Assembly (NCBI RefSeq): GCF_007625075.1
Contig: NZ_QMIE01000009.1
Location: 98,074-162,073, forward strand
DNA from: Oceanidesulfovibrio indonesiensis
Lineage (GTDB): Bacteria > Desulfobacterota > Desulfovibrionia > Desulfovibrionales > Desulfovibrionaceae
DNA: 64,000 bases
Direction of reading: 5' to 3'
Part shown: in pieces, positions 36,562 to 44,618 of the stretch
How positions within the stretch are numbered: the stretch's first letter is position 1
Layout of the letters: each line of letters starts with the position of its first letter
Program-made: the position numbers and the translations under genes
Notes under the pieces: model-generated
Database searches by the model: none
Told to the model about the DNA's origin: nothing
What the model saw: only the letters and a program-made list of their open reading frames with translations

Positions 36562-36733
36562 CCGGTTGACGGCGTCTGCCAAGGCATCGTGTCGTCGGCG
36601 CCAAGATGCTCTGAGTAATATATGCGCATGCCGGGCTGTATGAATCCCCGCGCCGGCAGCATTGCCCGAAAATTTCAAAACTCGCGACCTCCATGCGCGT
36701 ATCGATTTTGGACTTTCCCAAGGAAGGCAAGCA

Positions 36734-37507
36734 TCATGCCGACTGTCCGCAGACGATCACCGTCATTTTTTCTGCGTCGTGCGGATGCAGGAGCAGGGTA
36801 AGTCCCTCCTGAGTGACCAGCCGGATGGAAGCATGTCCTGCCAACGAGACTTGTTGGGAGGGCAGGACTTCGCGCAGGATGAGCCGCGAGCCGGATAAGA
36901 CGCCGAGGTTCGTCAGGGACGAGACCATCTGCGAGTCGCCGAGAACTTCATCGACGAAAAAGGCAGATTTGCCGCGCGCCATGGCGAATTGCCTGCTGGC
37001 AGCGGGTTCGGCCTCGTCGAATCGACCGAGGATCATGGCGGCCTGGCCCTCGCTCAAGCCTGCCCGGGCCGTGCGGCCATGCTCGTGCACCATGGTGGCG
37101 AACCTCATGGGAGGCAGCTTCCGGGTCATCCGGATGCGGTCGTTTTCCTGCAGGCCCAGCCGCATCAGGGTTTGCGCGGCGACCGTGTCCGAAACCAGAC
37201 CCTCCACGTGGCCTTCTTCCCCGGTCTGCAGTTCGGGCAACGGCAGCTTGCGATCATCGTCAAGGTGCACCATCACCCGTGCGGCCATTTCCCCGTCGAG
37301 GACGATTTCCCGCATGGCTCCGGCTTCCGGGCCGAGCAGTTGGATGCGGACGCTCGGAGCGGCCACGCCTTCGCCTGAGCGGACGAGGCGCGAGCCCAGG
37401 TCCACGCCCAGCCGGCGCAGCCTTTCCCCGAACTCGCGTCCGGCCACGGCGGCCAGTTCCAGGGGGATATCCGGGGGTGCTTCAGTCAAGGTCATGCGTA
37501 TGGACAT
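36734..37507 (-). CDS. FeoA-like multi-domain protein of the ferrosome-like operon
   Basis: 257 aa, soluble. Up to three tandem FeoA/SH3-like segments are visible: one around residues 20-75, one around 95-160 (AAQTLMRLGLQENDRIRMTRKLPP) and one around 185-255 (MVSSLTNLGVLSGSRLILREVLPS ... SIRLVTQEGLTLLL). FeoA domains are usually 75-85 aa partners of the ferrous-iron transporter FeoB. The 5' end overlaps the P-type ATPase gene by 26 nt, making it the last gene of the operon. It may bind iron or regulate the ATPases. Confidence 0.7.
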   Translation of the reverse strand: MSIRMTLTEAPPDIPLELAAVAGREFGERLRRLGVDLGSRLVRSGEGVAAPSVRIQLLGPEAGAMREIVLDGEMAARVMVHLDDDRKLPLPELQTGEEGHVEGLVSDTVAAQTLMRLGLQENDRIRMTRKLPPMRFATMVHEHGRTARAGLSEGQAAMILGRFDEAEPAASRQFAMARGKSAFFVDEVLGDSQMVSSLTNLGVLSGSRLILREVLPSQQVSLAGHASIRLVTQEGLTLLLHPHDAEKMTVIVCGQSA

Positions 37508-39707
37508 CCACCGTCTCCGTAGGTGTCGCGCCGGTCGTCCCGAGCGTTTTGTTCGATTGGAAACCGCGCATGCTGGAGGCCGCGGCGAAGCTCAATATTC
37601 CAATGGTGCCCACGTTGTGGAGCGCAGCGGAGACAACAGGCGGGATCGCGCCGGCTACGGCCAGCAGGATGATCGTGGAGTTCAGGCCAAGGGTCGCTCC
37701 GAAGCAGGTTTTCATGGTCGCCTCGGCGCGCCGGGCCGTTTCCCGGGCCACGAGCAGGCAGCGCAGGTCTTCGCGCAGCAGCACTACGGCTGCGGACTCC
37801 CGCGCCAGGTCCGCAGCATCGGGCATGGATACGCCCACATCCGCGGTCACAAGGGCCGGTGCGTCGTTCACGCCGTCGCCAACAAAAGCAAGGCTGCCAT
37901 ACTCGTCGCGCAGCGTGCGTATGATATCGGCCTTGTCTTCGGGTTTGAGCTCGGCATGGACTTCGTCGATCTGGGGCAGGTGGTCCAGCAGGCTCGCCGC
38001 GGATTGCCTGTGGTCGCCGGTGAGCACCACGATCCGGCGGATGCCGGCGGCCTTGAGACCGTCGAGGGTTTCCGCCGCCTCATCGCGAACCGAGTCGCGC
38101 AGTGCAATGACTCCGAGCAGACGTTTTTCCGAGGCGACGTACAGCAGGGACTTGCCTTGCCCGCGCAGCTCTGCGGCGAGGACGTCCATGGCCGAGCAGT
38201 CCACGCCTTCGTCTTCGGCGACGAAGTGCCTGCTTCCCACGAGCACCTCCTTGCCTTCCACAAACGCGGCCACCCCGTGGGCCACGATGAAGTCTACCTG
38301 GCTGAGGGCCGGGAGCTGGAGGCCGCGGGCGTTCGCCTCCGCCACGACGGCCCTGGCCACAGGGTGGGAGTAGTGCTCCTCGGCTGCTGCGGCCAGGGCG
38401 AGGAGACCGTTTTCGTCGAGGTCCGGCGCAACGTCCGGAGCCGGCGCCACGTCGGTTATGTTGAGATCGCCGGTGGTGAGCGTGCCGGTCTTGTCGAACA
38501 CGATGGTTTCTACATCGGCGAACGCTTCAAGGGCCTGGGCTCCCTTGAGCAGGACGCCCTCCTTGCCCGCGGCGTACATGTTGGTGCGCACGGTCACGGG
38601 ACTGGCAAGCTTGAGAGCGCAGGAGTAATCCACCGTGAGCACCGAGGCGGAGCGGCGAATGTCCCTGGTGAGCAGGAACAGTCCCAGCCCGAGGGCCAGG
38701 GTGGCGGGCGCGAGCCTGTCCGCCAGTTCGGTGGTTCGGCGTTGCGCCTTGGATTTGTAGCGCAGGGAGGTTTCCAGATACCTGCCGATGCGGGCAAGAT
38801 GCGTGCTGGAGCCCACCTCCCGAGCCTCCACCACCAGGCGACCTTCCTCCACCACGCTGCCGGAGAGCACGGCGTCGCCCGGCGCGGCATGGGCGGGGAC
38901 GGATTCTCCCGAGATGGAGCTTGTGTTCAGGGACGCCTCGCCATCCATCACCACGCCGTCCACCGGGATCTGCTCTCCGGCGCCGCAGATCACGTGATCG
39001 CCGGCGGCAATTTCGGCCAGCGTGGTCTTTACCTCCAGACCGTCGCGCAGAACCCAGGCCTCGTCGGCCTGGGGCCTGAGCAGGCTCTTGAGCAGGGTTG
39101 TGGCGTTGTGCTCCAACCGGTGCTCCATGAAGTGGGCCAGATGCAGCAGGGAGACGATCATGTTGGCCGTGACGTAGTCCTTCCGCAGCAGCGAGAAGGC
39201 GACCACGGAACCGTCCAGCGTCTCGACCTTGATTCCGCGCATGAGCAGGGACTCCAATCCCTGAACGATGACAGGCGCCCCGTTGATCCAGGCCAGGGGC
39301 CCGGCGATGCCGCGAGCCAGAAAGGGCGTGGCAAGGGCAAGAGCGCCGCGCACCGCCAGCCGGACCGGGTCGGAAGCGTCATCGCCATGGATGTCTGGCA
39401 GGTATGCCTCTACAGGGATGGATGCGAGCAGCGACATCACCTCGGCCCGGCACCTCGGGTCACCGTCGTACTCCACCACGAGGCTTTGCGCGCGAATGTT
39501 GCCCCGCACGCTGGTGACGCCGTCTACAGCGCTGAGAAGCGCTTCGAGATACGTCACGTCGAGACAGGGATCGAGCAGCCGGCTGCTGCGCAGGCGCAGG
39601 CGGCGCGGCAACTCGTGGACCACGGTGAAATCCAGGGTGGCGCGAGCGCCGGGTCGCTGCGCCCCGCAAGCCGGAGCAGGGCATTCGGTTGTGGCTTCCG
39701 GTGTCAC
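37482..39707 (-). CDS. fezB: FezB-like P1B-type metal ATPase with N-terminal arginine-rich motif
   Basis: 741 aa from the GTG at 39707, which overlaps the preceding stop as GTGA. The N-terminus has the arginine-rich HELPRRLRLR motif instead of a CxxC metal-binding domain. Core motifs are intact: actuator SGES, phosphorylation DKTGTLTTGD, SHPVA (HP motif) and GDGVNDAPAL. The membrane motif is S-C-A (VDYSCALKLASP) instead of CPC, and helix 8 carries HNVGTI. This combination matches my recollection of the P1B-6 ATPases that define ferrosome (Fez) clusters. It probably pumps iron into an intracellular compartment. Confidence 0.72.
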   Translation of the reverse strand: MTPEATTECPAPACGAQRPGARATLDFTVVHELPRRLRLRSSRLLDPCLDVTYLEALLSAVDGVTSVRGNIRAQSLVVEYDGDPRCRAEVMSLLASIPVEAYLPDIHGDDASDPVRLAVRGALALATPFLARGIAGPLAWINGAPVIVQGLESLLMRGIKVETLDGSVVAFSLLRKDYVTANMIVSLLHLAHFMEHRLEHNATTLLKSLLRPQADEAWVLRDGLEVKTTLAEIAAGDHVICGAGEQIPVDGVVMDGEASLNTSSISGESVPAHAAPGDAVLSGSVVEEGRLVVEAREVGSSTHLARIGRYLETSLRYKSKAQRRTTELADRLAPATLALGLGLFLLTRDIRRSASVLTVDYSCALKLASPVTVRTNMYAAGKEGVLLKGAQALEAFADVETIVFDKTGTLTTGDLNITDVAPAPDVAPDLDENGLLALAAAAEEHYSHPVARAVVAEANARGLQLPALSQVDFIVAHGVAAFVEGKEVLVGSRHFVAEDEGVDCSAMDVLAAELRGQGKSLLYVASEKRLLGVIALRDSVRDEAAETLDGLKAAGIRRIVVLTGDHRQSAASLLDHLPQIDEVHAELKPEDKADIIRTLRDEYGSLAFVGDGVNDAPALVTADVGVSMPDAADLARESAAVVLLREDLRCLLVARETARRAEATMKTCFGATLGLNSTIILLAVAGAIPPVVSAALHNVGTIGILSFAAASSMRGFQSNKTLGTTGATPTETVDVHTHDLD

Positions 39708-39949
39708 GAGGACTCTCTTCGCTGGTACAGTGAGTGGTGCCACCAGGAGAACCCGATGAGCGCCACGCCGGAGGCGATATGCCATTTGCGGGCAGCGTCC
39801 CCCTCCAGAAAGCCGGTGAAGACAAGCATGCCCATGGACGCAGCCATGCCGGCCTTGGCCCACTCCCGCTGATCGCGGTTGTTGACGCCGCGCCGGCGGT
39901 CCGGAGAGAGCGGACCGCCGGCAACGGATGGTGGTAGGAACGGGTGCAT
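39704..39949 (-). CDS. Small membrane protein of the ferrosome-like operon
   Basis: 81 aa with two hydrophobic stretches (AKAGMAASMGMLVFTGFLEG and WHIASGVALIGFSWWHHSLY), a likely helical-hairpin membrane protein with a Pro-rich N-terminus. Its start coincides with the end of the upstream gene and its stop overlaps the ATPase GTG, so it is tightly coupled. Ferrosome clusters usually contain small hydrophobic Fez proteins; I cannot name the specific homologue. Confidence 0.7.
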   Translation of the reverse strand: MHPFLPPSVAGGPLSPDRRRGVNNRDQREWAKAGMAASMGMLVFTGFLEGDAARKWHIASGVALIGFSWWHHSLYQRRESS

Positions 39950-40341
39950 TACGCCTTCTCGTCAGGCTCGGCGTGTGTGGCTTTGTGGCTCATTTCAGCC
40001 CGGAAATCCTGCACCTTTTCCTTGAGTTCCTCCACGGCTCCCTGAGCTGAGGTCCACAGGGTTACGGCTCCCTTGACCGCGGCCTGCTGGACGCGGGGGT
40101 TGGTCAGCAGCACGGCCACGCCGGCGCCGATGAGGAACCCCCGGAGGTAATGGCCGTCGCGGAAGTTGACCCAGCTCTGGAGGCCGGTAGGCGAGACGCA
40201 CATGCCGTCGTACGGCTGCTGCGCCGGATACGCTGGGTACTGTTGCGCCTGGTAAGCGGCATACTGCTGCTGGGCGTGCGGGGACGGCTGTTGTGCGTAC
40301 TGAGCACTGTACATATCGTGCGGCGGGTGGTGTTGGCTCAT
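39949..40341 (-). CDS. Gln/Tyr/Pro-rich protein with a glycine-zipper membrane segment
   Basis: 130 aa. The first about 45 residues are low complexity (Gln, Tyr, Ala, Pro, His: YAQQPSPHAQQQYAAYQAQQ). Then comes GHYLRGFLIGAGVAVLLTNPRVQQAAVKGA, a glycine-zipper-like hydrophobic helix, and a charged coiled tail (VEELKEKVQDFRAE). The hydrophobic block closely parallels GAAVGAGLGLLLSNSAVRDAL in the 307-aa protein of the same operon, so the two are paralogous in that region. Confidence 0.72.
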   Translation of the reverse strand: MSQHHPPHDMYSAQYAQQPSPHAQQQYAAYQAQQYPAYPAQQPYDGMCVSPTGLQSWVNFRDGHYLRGFLIGAGVAVLLTNPRVQQAAVKGAVTLWTSAQGAVEELKEKVQDFRAEMSHKATHAEPDEKA

Positions 40342-40350
40342 GGAGGTTTC

Positions 40351-40788
40351 CTATTTGGCGGCCTTGGGGGCCGGCTTTTTAGCGCTCGATTTCGCTGGAG
40401 TGGTTTCCGCGGCGGCGGGTTGGGCGCGCAGGCACTCGAGATCCTTGGCCCGTTCCAGAGAGTTGTCCCAGGTGTATTTGGCCGCAGCGCCTACCACTAC
40501 CATTCCGGCGAGACCCAGAATGCCGCGCATGCCCAAAGCGGAAGCCACGGCAGCGCCGGCGGCTACGGCAATCCCGGTCCCCATGGCTTCCTTGGCCGTG
40601 TGCGCGGCCACCTGCTGCGCGGTCATTGAGCCGTCACGCGCCTGGGTCAGGCCCTGAGCCAGGCCAGTGGCCGCGCCGATGATCATGGCCGCGCCACCGA
40701 CGGTGAGGGCGGCGTTGACGGTCGTGCCGCTCGTTCCGGGGGCAATGCCGGCGTTACTGCGCACCGCCGGATAGTTGTGTGCATTCAT
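40351..40788 (-). CDS. Small Ala/Gly-rich membrane protein of the ferrosome-like operon
   Basis: 145 aa from the ATG at 40788, preceded by AGGAGACGACAA. Two to three Ala/Gly-rich hydrophobic helices (AALTVGGAAMIIGAATGLAQG, GIAVAAGAAVASALGM, ILGLAGMVVVGAAAKY) are followed by a Lys/Pro/Ala-rich tail (AKSSAKKPAPKAAK). Glycine-zipper composition resembles magnetosome or ferrosome membrane proteins. A reading frame extending to 41262 is not used: the ribosome-binding site and composition change point to 40788. Confidence 0.72.
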   Translation of the reverse strand: MNAHNYPAVRSNAGIAPGTSGTTVNAALTVGGAAMIIGAATGLAQGLTQARDGSMTAQQVAAHTAKEAMGTGIAVAAGAAVASALGMRGILGLAGMVVVGAAAKYTWDNSLERAKDLECLRAQPAAAETTPAKSSAKKPAPKAAK

Positions 40789-40799
40789 TTGTCGTCTCC

Positions 40800-41723
40800 T
40801 TACGTGTTGTCCGTGTTGGCTTCGCCTGATTTCCCGCCGAGAACGCTGCCGAGCATGCCGGAAAGCGCATCCCGCACAGCGCTGTTGGAAAGCAGCAGTC
40901 CAAGGCCCGCGCCTACGGCGGCGCCCTTCCAGAACTGGGTGGAGCAGCTTTCGAGCATGCCCATGACCTGCTGCGGATTTGGCGAGCGACCGTTCATGAT
41001 GTCGGAGACCATGCCGGAGACATGACCGAACATGGCGCCGTAATTGGGTGGCTCCTGGCCGGGACCGTTGTGGCCGTATGCGCCCGGCATTGCGTCGTGG
41101 GATTGTCCCTGCGGATGTCCAGCCGGGCCGTAATTCTGTGTGGAAAACGGGCCGGCGAAAGCGCCGGGAAACGGTCCCGTTTGAGGGGTGCCGGGGAATG
41201 GACCGGGTTGTGGGCCATAATAGCCGCCGGCCATGCCCGGATGCTGAAAGTGGTGCTGACACCCCTCAGGCCCATGGGCGGGGCCTGATGCGGGGCCAGG
41301 CGATGTCTGCTGTCCTGGTTGGCAGCCGCCGTCTTCACATCCATAGGGCGAACCGCCGTGGGGCTGGGATGCAGGGCCTGCCGGGCTTTCCATGGGGCCT
41401 TGCCAACCCATGTACGCGGGTCCGGTGTGCTGTGCGCCCGGGCCGTAATAATCCTGGGCAGGACCTTGCGCCATATCCGGTCTTGCCTGCGGCCCTCCCT
41501 GGACGCTCTGGTATGCCCCCTGAGCCGCCGCCATGCCAACGTCCGAAGGGGCGCCGGTGATATGTTCAGACAGATGCATGTGGCCCATGCCCGGGCTCTG
41601 CACGCCGCCAGGGGCGGCATTTCCTGTCTGGCTCCCGGTACCGGTTTGTCCTGCCGGCCCGGTCGGTCCGGCCTGGGCATTCGGGCCGGCTGTGGCTTTG
41701 TTATCTTCCGCGGGCTTGGTCAT
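40800..41723 (-). CDS. Gly/Pro-rich protein with C-terminal glycine-zipper segment
   Basis: 307 aa from the ATG at 41723, which has AGGAGG upstream. About 220 residues are low-complexity Gly/Pro/Gln/His/Tyr (for instance GPQPGPFPGTPQTGPFPGAF), probably disordered, followed by a helical region (YGAMFGHVSGMVSDIMN) and FWKGAAVGAGLGLLLSNSAVRDALSGML. The last block is shared with the 130-aa protein. Long disordered tails plus a membrane zipper would suit a coat or scaffold of an iron compartment; this is inference. Confidence 0.72.
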   Translation of the reverse strand: MTKPAEDNKATAGPNAQAGPTGPAGQTGTGSQTGNAAPGGVQSPGMGHMHLSEHITGAPSDVGMAAAQGAYQSVQGGPQARPDMAQGPAQDYYGPGAQHTGPAYMGWQGPMESPAGPASQPHGGSPYGCEDGGCQPGQQTSPGPASGPAHGPEGCQHHFQHPGMAGGYYGPQPGPFPGTPQTGPFPGAFAGPFSTQNYGPAGHPQGQSHDAMPGAYGHNGPGQEPPNYGAMFGHVSGMVSDIMNGRSPNPQQVMGMLESCSTQFWKGAAVGAGLGLLLSNSAVRDALSGMLGSVLGGKSGEANTDNT

Positions 41724-41769
41724 GAGTATTGCCTCCTGTTGACGTTCACAGTGTTGGGCTCCGGGACAG

Positions 41770-42072
41770 CTACAGGGCCGAGACGATATCCGCGATTCTG
41801 CTGAAGCTGTCGCGGGCGGCGTCCTCCGCGCCGTTGAAGAGCGCGGCGATGTCCTGGCGCGGAATCCGGGAGTCGTATTCGATGACCATGGAGCGGGCCA
41901 TGGTGTTGATCCGAGTGGCCAGCACCCCGGGAAACGGAGCTTCGGCATCGCGAAGCGCGTCGAATCTGGGGTCGTGGCGGACGGCGGGGTCGAACTTGAG
42001 CCGCAGCCTGCCTGGCACGTGGTGCGCTATGGAAACGTAGCGTCGCAGCGACATGAGATCGTCGAGATCCAT
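41770..42072 (-). CDS. HMA_2-like small protein with the arginine-rich motif
   Basis: 100 aa, soluble. Residues 14-26 read IAHHVPGRLRLKF, the same arginine-rich motif found at the N-termini of both P-type ATPases of this operon. The rest follows their ferredoxin-like N-terminal domain (VLATRINTMARSMVIEYDSRIP), without any CxxC. It is a free-standing version of the ATPase N-domain and a probable Fez-type accessory or metal-handling partner. It starts 8 nt after the upstream ATPase gene. Confidence 0.75.
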   Translation of the reverse strand: MDLDDLMSLRRYVSIAHHVPGRLRLKFDPAVRHDPRFDALRDAEAPFPGVLATRINTMARSMVIEYDSRIPRQDIAALFNGAEDAARDSFSRIADIVSAL

Positions 42073-42080
42073 GCATCCTC

Positions 42081-44276
42081 TCAGTGTTTCTCGGTGGTGT
42101 GGTTGTATGTGAGCAGCCTTGACGAATTGCCGAGCACGCCCAGGGTGTGGACGATATGCAGCATGCCGGCCGTGAGCGGGTTGAGGAGGCCCATGGCGCC
42201 GCCCACGGCGCCCAGAATGTTGGTGCCGGTTGCAATCCAGAAGTTCTGCTGCGCGATGGACGTGGTTCTGCGGCTCAGATCGCGGACATAGGTAAGCTGG
42301 CCAAGGTCGTCCCGGATAAGGGCTATGTCGGCAGCCTCCATGGCGGCTTCGGATGCGCCGGCGCTCATGGCCACGCCCACGTCGGCCACGGCCAGAGCCA
42401 GGGCGTCGTTCACACCGTCGCCCACCATGGCCACGAGTTTGCGGGTGCTTTGCAGCTCCTGGACCACGGCGGATTTCCCGTCCGGCATGATGGAGCTGTA
42501 CGTCTTATCCATGCCTAAACGGCGGGAGAGTTCCGTCACCGTGCGGGCTTCGTCGCCGGTGACGAGACAAAGCTCCACGTTCTGAGCGGCAAGCTTTTCT
42601 GCCACGACGACGGCTTCGGGACGAAGAGGGTTGGCAATGCCGAACAGGCCGACCACTTCGCGGTCCCTTGCCAGGTATAGGGTGGTCAGTCCGCGCTCGC
42701 TGATGGACTCTGCCTGCTCCGCGACCTCGCTCAGTTTGATGCGAAAGCGCTTCATGAGTTTGGCGTTGCCGACCAGGATGGTTTGTCCGGCCACCACGGA
42801 CCGCACGCCCTGTCCCAGATAATATTCGCAGACGTCGTGAGGCGTGGGGGATACGCCTGCGGCGTCCGCCGCCACCTTGATGGCCTCGGCAAGGGGGTGG
42901 TGGTTGTGTATCTCGGCCGAATAGGCCAGCTGGAGAAGATCCTCGCGGGTAGCGCCGTTCCGGGTGACCAGAGTCTCCATCCGGGGCGAAGTAGTGGTCA
43001 GGGTGCCTGTCTTGTCGAAACAAACCACGTCCACATTGCCGATCTGTTCAAGGTATCGACCGCCCTTGATGAGAACGCCGTTGCGAGCAGCAGTGCTGAT
43101 GGCTGCGCTCACTGCCGTGGACGCTGCGAGCACCGTGGCGCACGGACAGGCCATGACGAGGAGCACGGTGAAGGCGCGCATCGCGCTGCCGGTGACGAGC
43201 AGGGTGCCCAGCGTGACCGCGCCGCCGATGCGAATGGTGCGTTGGGCGAGTTGATCGGCAACGCCCTCGATGGGGGCGCGGTTGGCGAGTCCCTCCTCGA
43301 TCATGTGCAGGATGCGCGCGAGATACGTGTTTTCGCCCACGCACTCGGCCTCGATGTAGAGCACTCCCTGGCGAACCAGGGTGCCGGCGAAGACGCAGTC
43401 GCCCTTCTTGCGCTCCGGGTATTCGGCGTTGCCGGTCAGGGTGGATTCGTCCAGCAGAGCGTGGCCGCGGACAACCCTGCCGTCCACGGCGATTTTTTCT
43501 CCGGTGTGAGCCACCACGATGTCGCCCCGTCTCAGCTCGTCCACGTGAATCTCCACCTCCACGCCGTCTCGCAGGACGAAGGTGTGGTGGCGGGTGATCT
43601 CCAATATCTCGGCCACGGCGCGTCGGGACCGCTCTGTGATCCAGCTTTTGAGGAGGTCGCCGCCGGCCGTGATCCAAAGAACTTCGAGTGCGGTCACGAC
43701 CTCGCCGACGGCGATGGCCGTACAGATGGATCCGGCCAGAAAGGATTCGAGGCGCATCTTGCGTTCGCGCGCATCCCTGACGAGCCCCCGCAGGAGGGGC
43801 AGTGCGCCTATGACGGCTACGGCTCCCAGCGGCGAAAGCAATCCGACCGGCATGACGGAACCTGTGGCCAGACGTCTGAGAAGGACCCAGCACATGGCTG
43901 CGGACAGGCCCCCAAAGCGGATGGCAGCGCCTTTCACGTTGTTTTCGGGCGGCATGGAATCGCGGCTGGGTCTGTAAACGCTGCACCCGGAGGCGGGGCA
44001 GGAAGACAGAGATTGGGCCGCGCCGTTGTCCGGCGGTTGAATGCCAAGGATTTTCCCGGCCAGTTCGACGATGGCGGCCGCTTCCACACTCGGGTCGAAG
44101 CGGATGACGATGCATGCGGCAATGGGATTGTGCCGCGCCCAGACGATGTGTTCCGCGCCGCTCAGGCTTTGGGTGAGGGCGGCGCCGTCCGTGTGTCGCA
44201 GCCGCGAGGATTTAAGGCGGATTCTTCCGGGAACAGTGTGGGCGATGCGCAGATCGTTTGGCGCAGGACGGGTCAT
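42081..44276 (-). CDS. P1B-type heavy-metal ATPase with arginine-rich N-domain and CPC motif
   Basis: 731 aa, first gene of the operon. The N-terminal IAHTVPGRIRLKSSRLRH motif replaces a CxxC domain. The transport motif is canonical (MACPCATVLAAS), as are DKTGTLTT, HHPLAEAI and GDGVNDALAL. The actuator motif, normally TGE, reads TGN (ESTLTGNAEYPERKKGD), so the glutamate that drives dephosphorylation seems missing. CPC proteins usually move Cu, Zn, Cd or Co; in this iron-linked operon the metal is uncertain. A Fur-like box lies about 50 bp upstream of the start. Confidence 0.8.
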   Translation of the reverse strand: MTRPAPNDLRIAHTVPGRIRLKSSRLRHTDGAALTQSLSGAEHIVWARHNPIAACIVIRFDPSVEAAAIVELAGKILGIQPPDNGAAQSLSSCPASGCSVYRPSRDSMPPENNVKGAAIRFGGLSAAMCWVLLRRLATGSVMPVGLLSPLGAVAVIGALPLLRGLVRDARERKMRLESFLAGSICTAIAVGEVVTALEVLWITAGGDLLKSWITERSRRAVAEILEITRHHTFVLRDGVEVEIHVDELRRGDIVVAHTGEKIAVDGRVVRGHALLDESTLTGNAEYPERKKGDCVFAGTLVRQGVLYIEAECVGENTYLARILHMIEEGLANRAPIEGVADQLAQRTIRIGGAVTLGTLLVTGSAMRAFTVLLVMACPCATVLAASTAVSAAISTAARNGVLIKGGRYLEQIGNVDVVCFDKTGTLTTTSPRMETLVTRNGATREDLLQLAYSAEIHNHHPLAEAIKVAADAAGVSPTPHDVCEYYLGQGVRSVVAGQTILVGNAKLMKRFRIKLSEVAEQAESISERGLTTLYLARDREVVGLFGIANPLRPEAVVVAEKLAAQNVELCLVTGDEARTVTELSRRLGMDKTYSSIMPDGKSAVVQELQSTRKLVAMVGDGVNDALALAVADVGVAMSAGASEAAMEAADIALIRDDLGQLTYVRDLSRRTTSIAQQNFWIATGTNILGAVGGAMGLLNPLTAGMLHIVHTLGVLGNSSRLLTYNHTTEKH

Positions 44277-44324
44277 GGAAGCTCCTTTGGCATGTGCATG
44301 GCGCAGGCTTAATGAAAATAAAAT

Positions 44325-44339
44325 TGATAGTCAATATCA
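44325..44339. promoter_or_regulatory. Fur-like iron box upstream of the ferrosome-like operon
   Basis: Read on the minus strand, TGATATTGACTATCA matches the 7-1-7 Fur consensus TGATAAT-N-ATTATCA at 12 of 14 positions. It sits about 50 bp before the first P-type ATPase start, in the operon promoter region, so iron-dependent repression is likely. Confidence 0.7.
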
Positions 44340-44575
44340 TTCAGGTGCCAAAAGATGCTTCCCCAACCACGATCAGCTCAAAAGCTGACGCGGCAGAGTG
44401 AGAGACAGAATGGTTCATGGCAGCTGTCGAAAAACGGCCGATTGCTCTGTGATTCAGGCATATCTAACTCTCATAAAGCAAATTATGTTTTGAGCTTGAA
44501 CTTTTTTCACGCATTGCACTGAACGGCTTTGAGCAGTCCTGCGAGAATGACTATTCCAAAGGATTGATATTACTG

Positions 44576-44605
44576 AGAGCACAAAATGCTGAACATTCTG
44601 CTCTG
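44576..44605 (-). terminator. 3' hairpin after the MinD-like gene, with the CAGAGCAGAATG motif
   Basis: AGAGCA pairs with TGCTCT and an inner AATG with CATT, 14 nt after the stop codon. There is no clear T-run. The start of the hairpin (CAGAGCAGAATG on the minus strand) recurs downstream of two other genes (see 50572 and 51941). Confidence 0.5.
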
Positions 44606-44618
44606 GGAAATTGCAGGG

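Larger units (their letters stand above)
44277..44618. other. 342-bp promoter and 3'-end region between two minus-strand operons
   Basis: The left part holds the promoter region and Fur-like box of the ferrosome-like operon (AT-rich around 44311-44345). The right part is the 3' end of the MinD-like gene with a hairpin listed separately. No gene is seen. Confidence 0.5.

Noticed and set aside
36813..39872. 1019-aa open frame on the plus strand
   Set aside because: It is antisense to the FeoA-like and P-type ATPase genes, which carry complete family motifs. Long antisense frames are common in GC-rich coding DNA, and this one has low-complexity Arg/Ser/Gly composition.
41770..42072. Truncated P-type ATPase pseudogene
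   Set aside because: The 100-aa frame is intact, spaced normally in the operon and ends with its own stop; it is better read as a free-standing N-domain protein.
42783..44312. 509-aa open frame on the plus strand
   Set aside because: Antisense to the CPC P-type ATPase; His/Gly/Ala-rich composition typical of a shadow frame.
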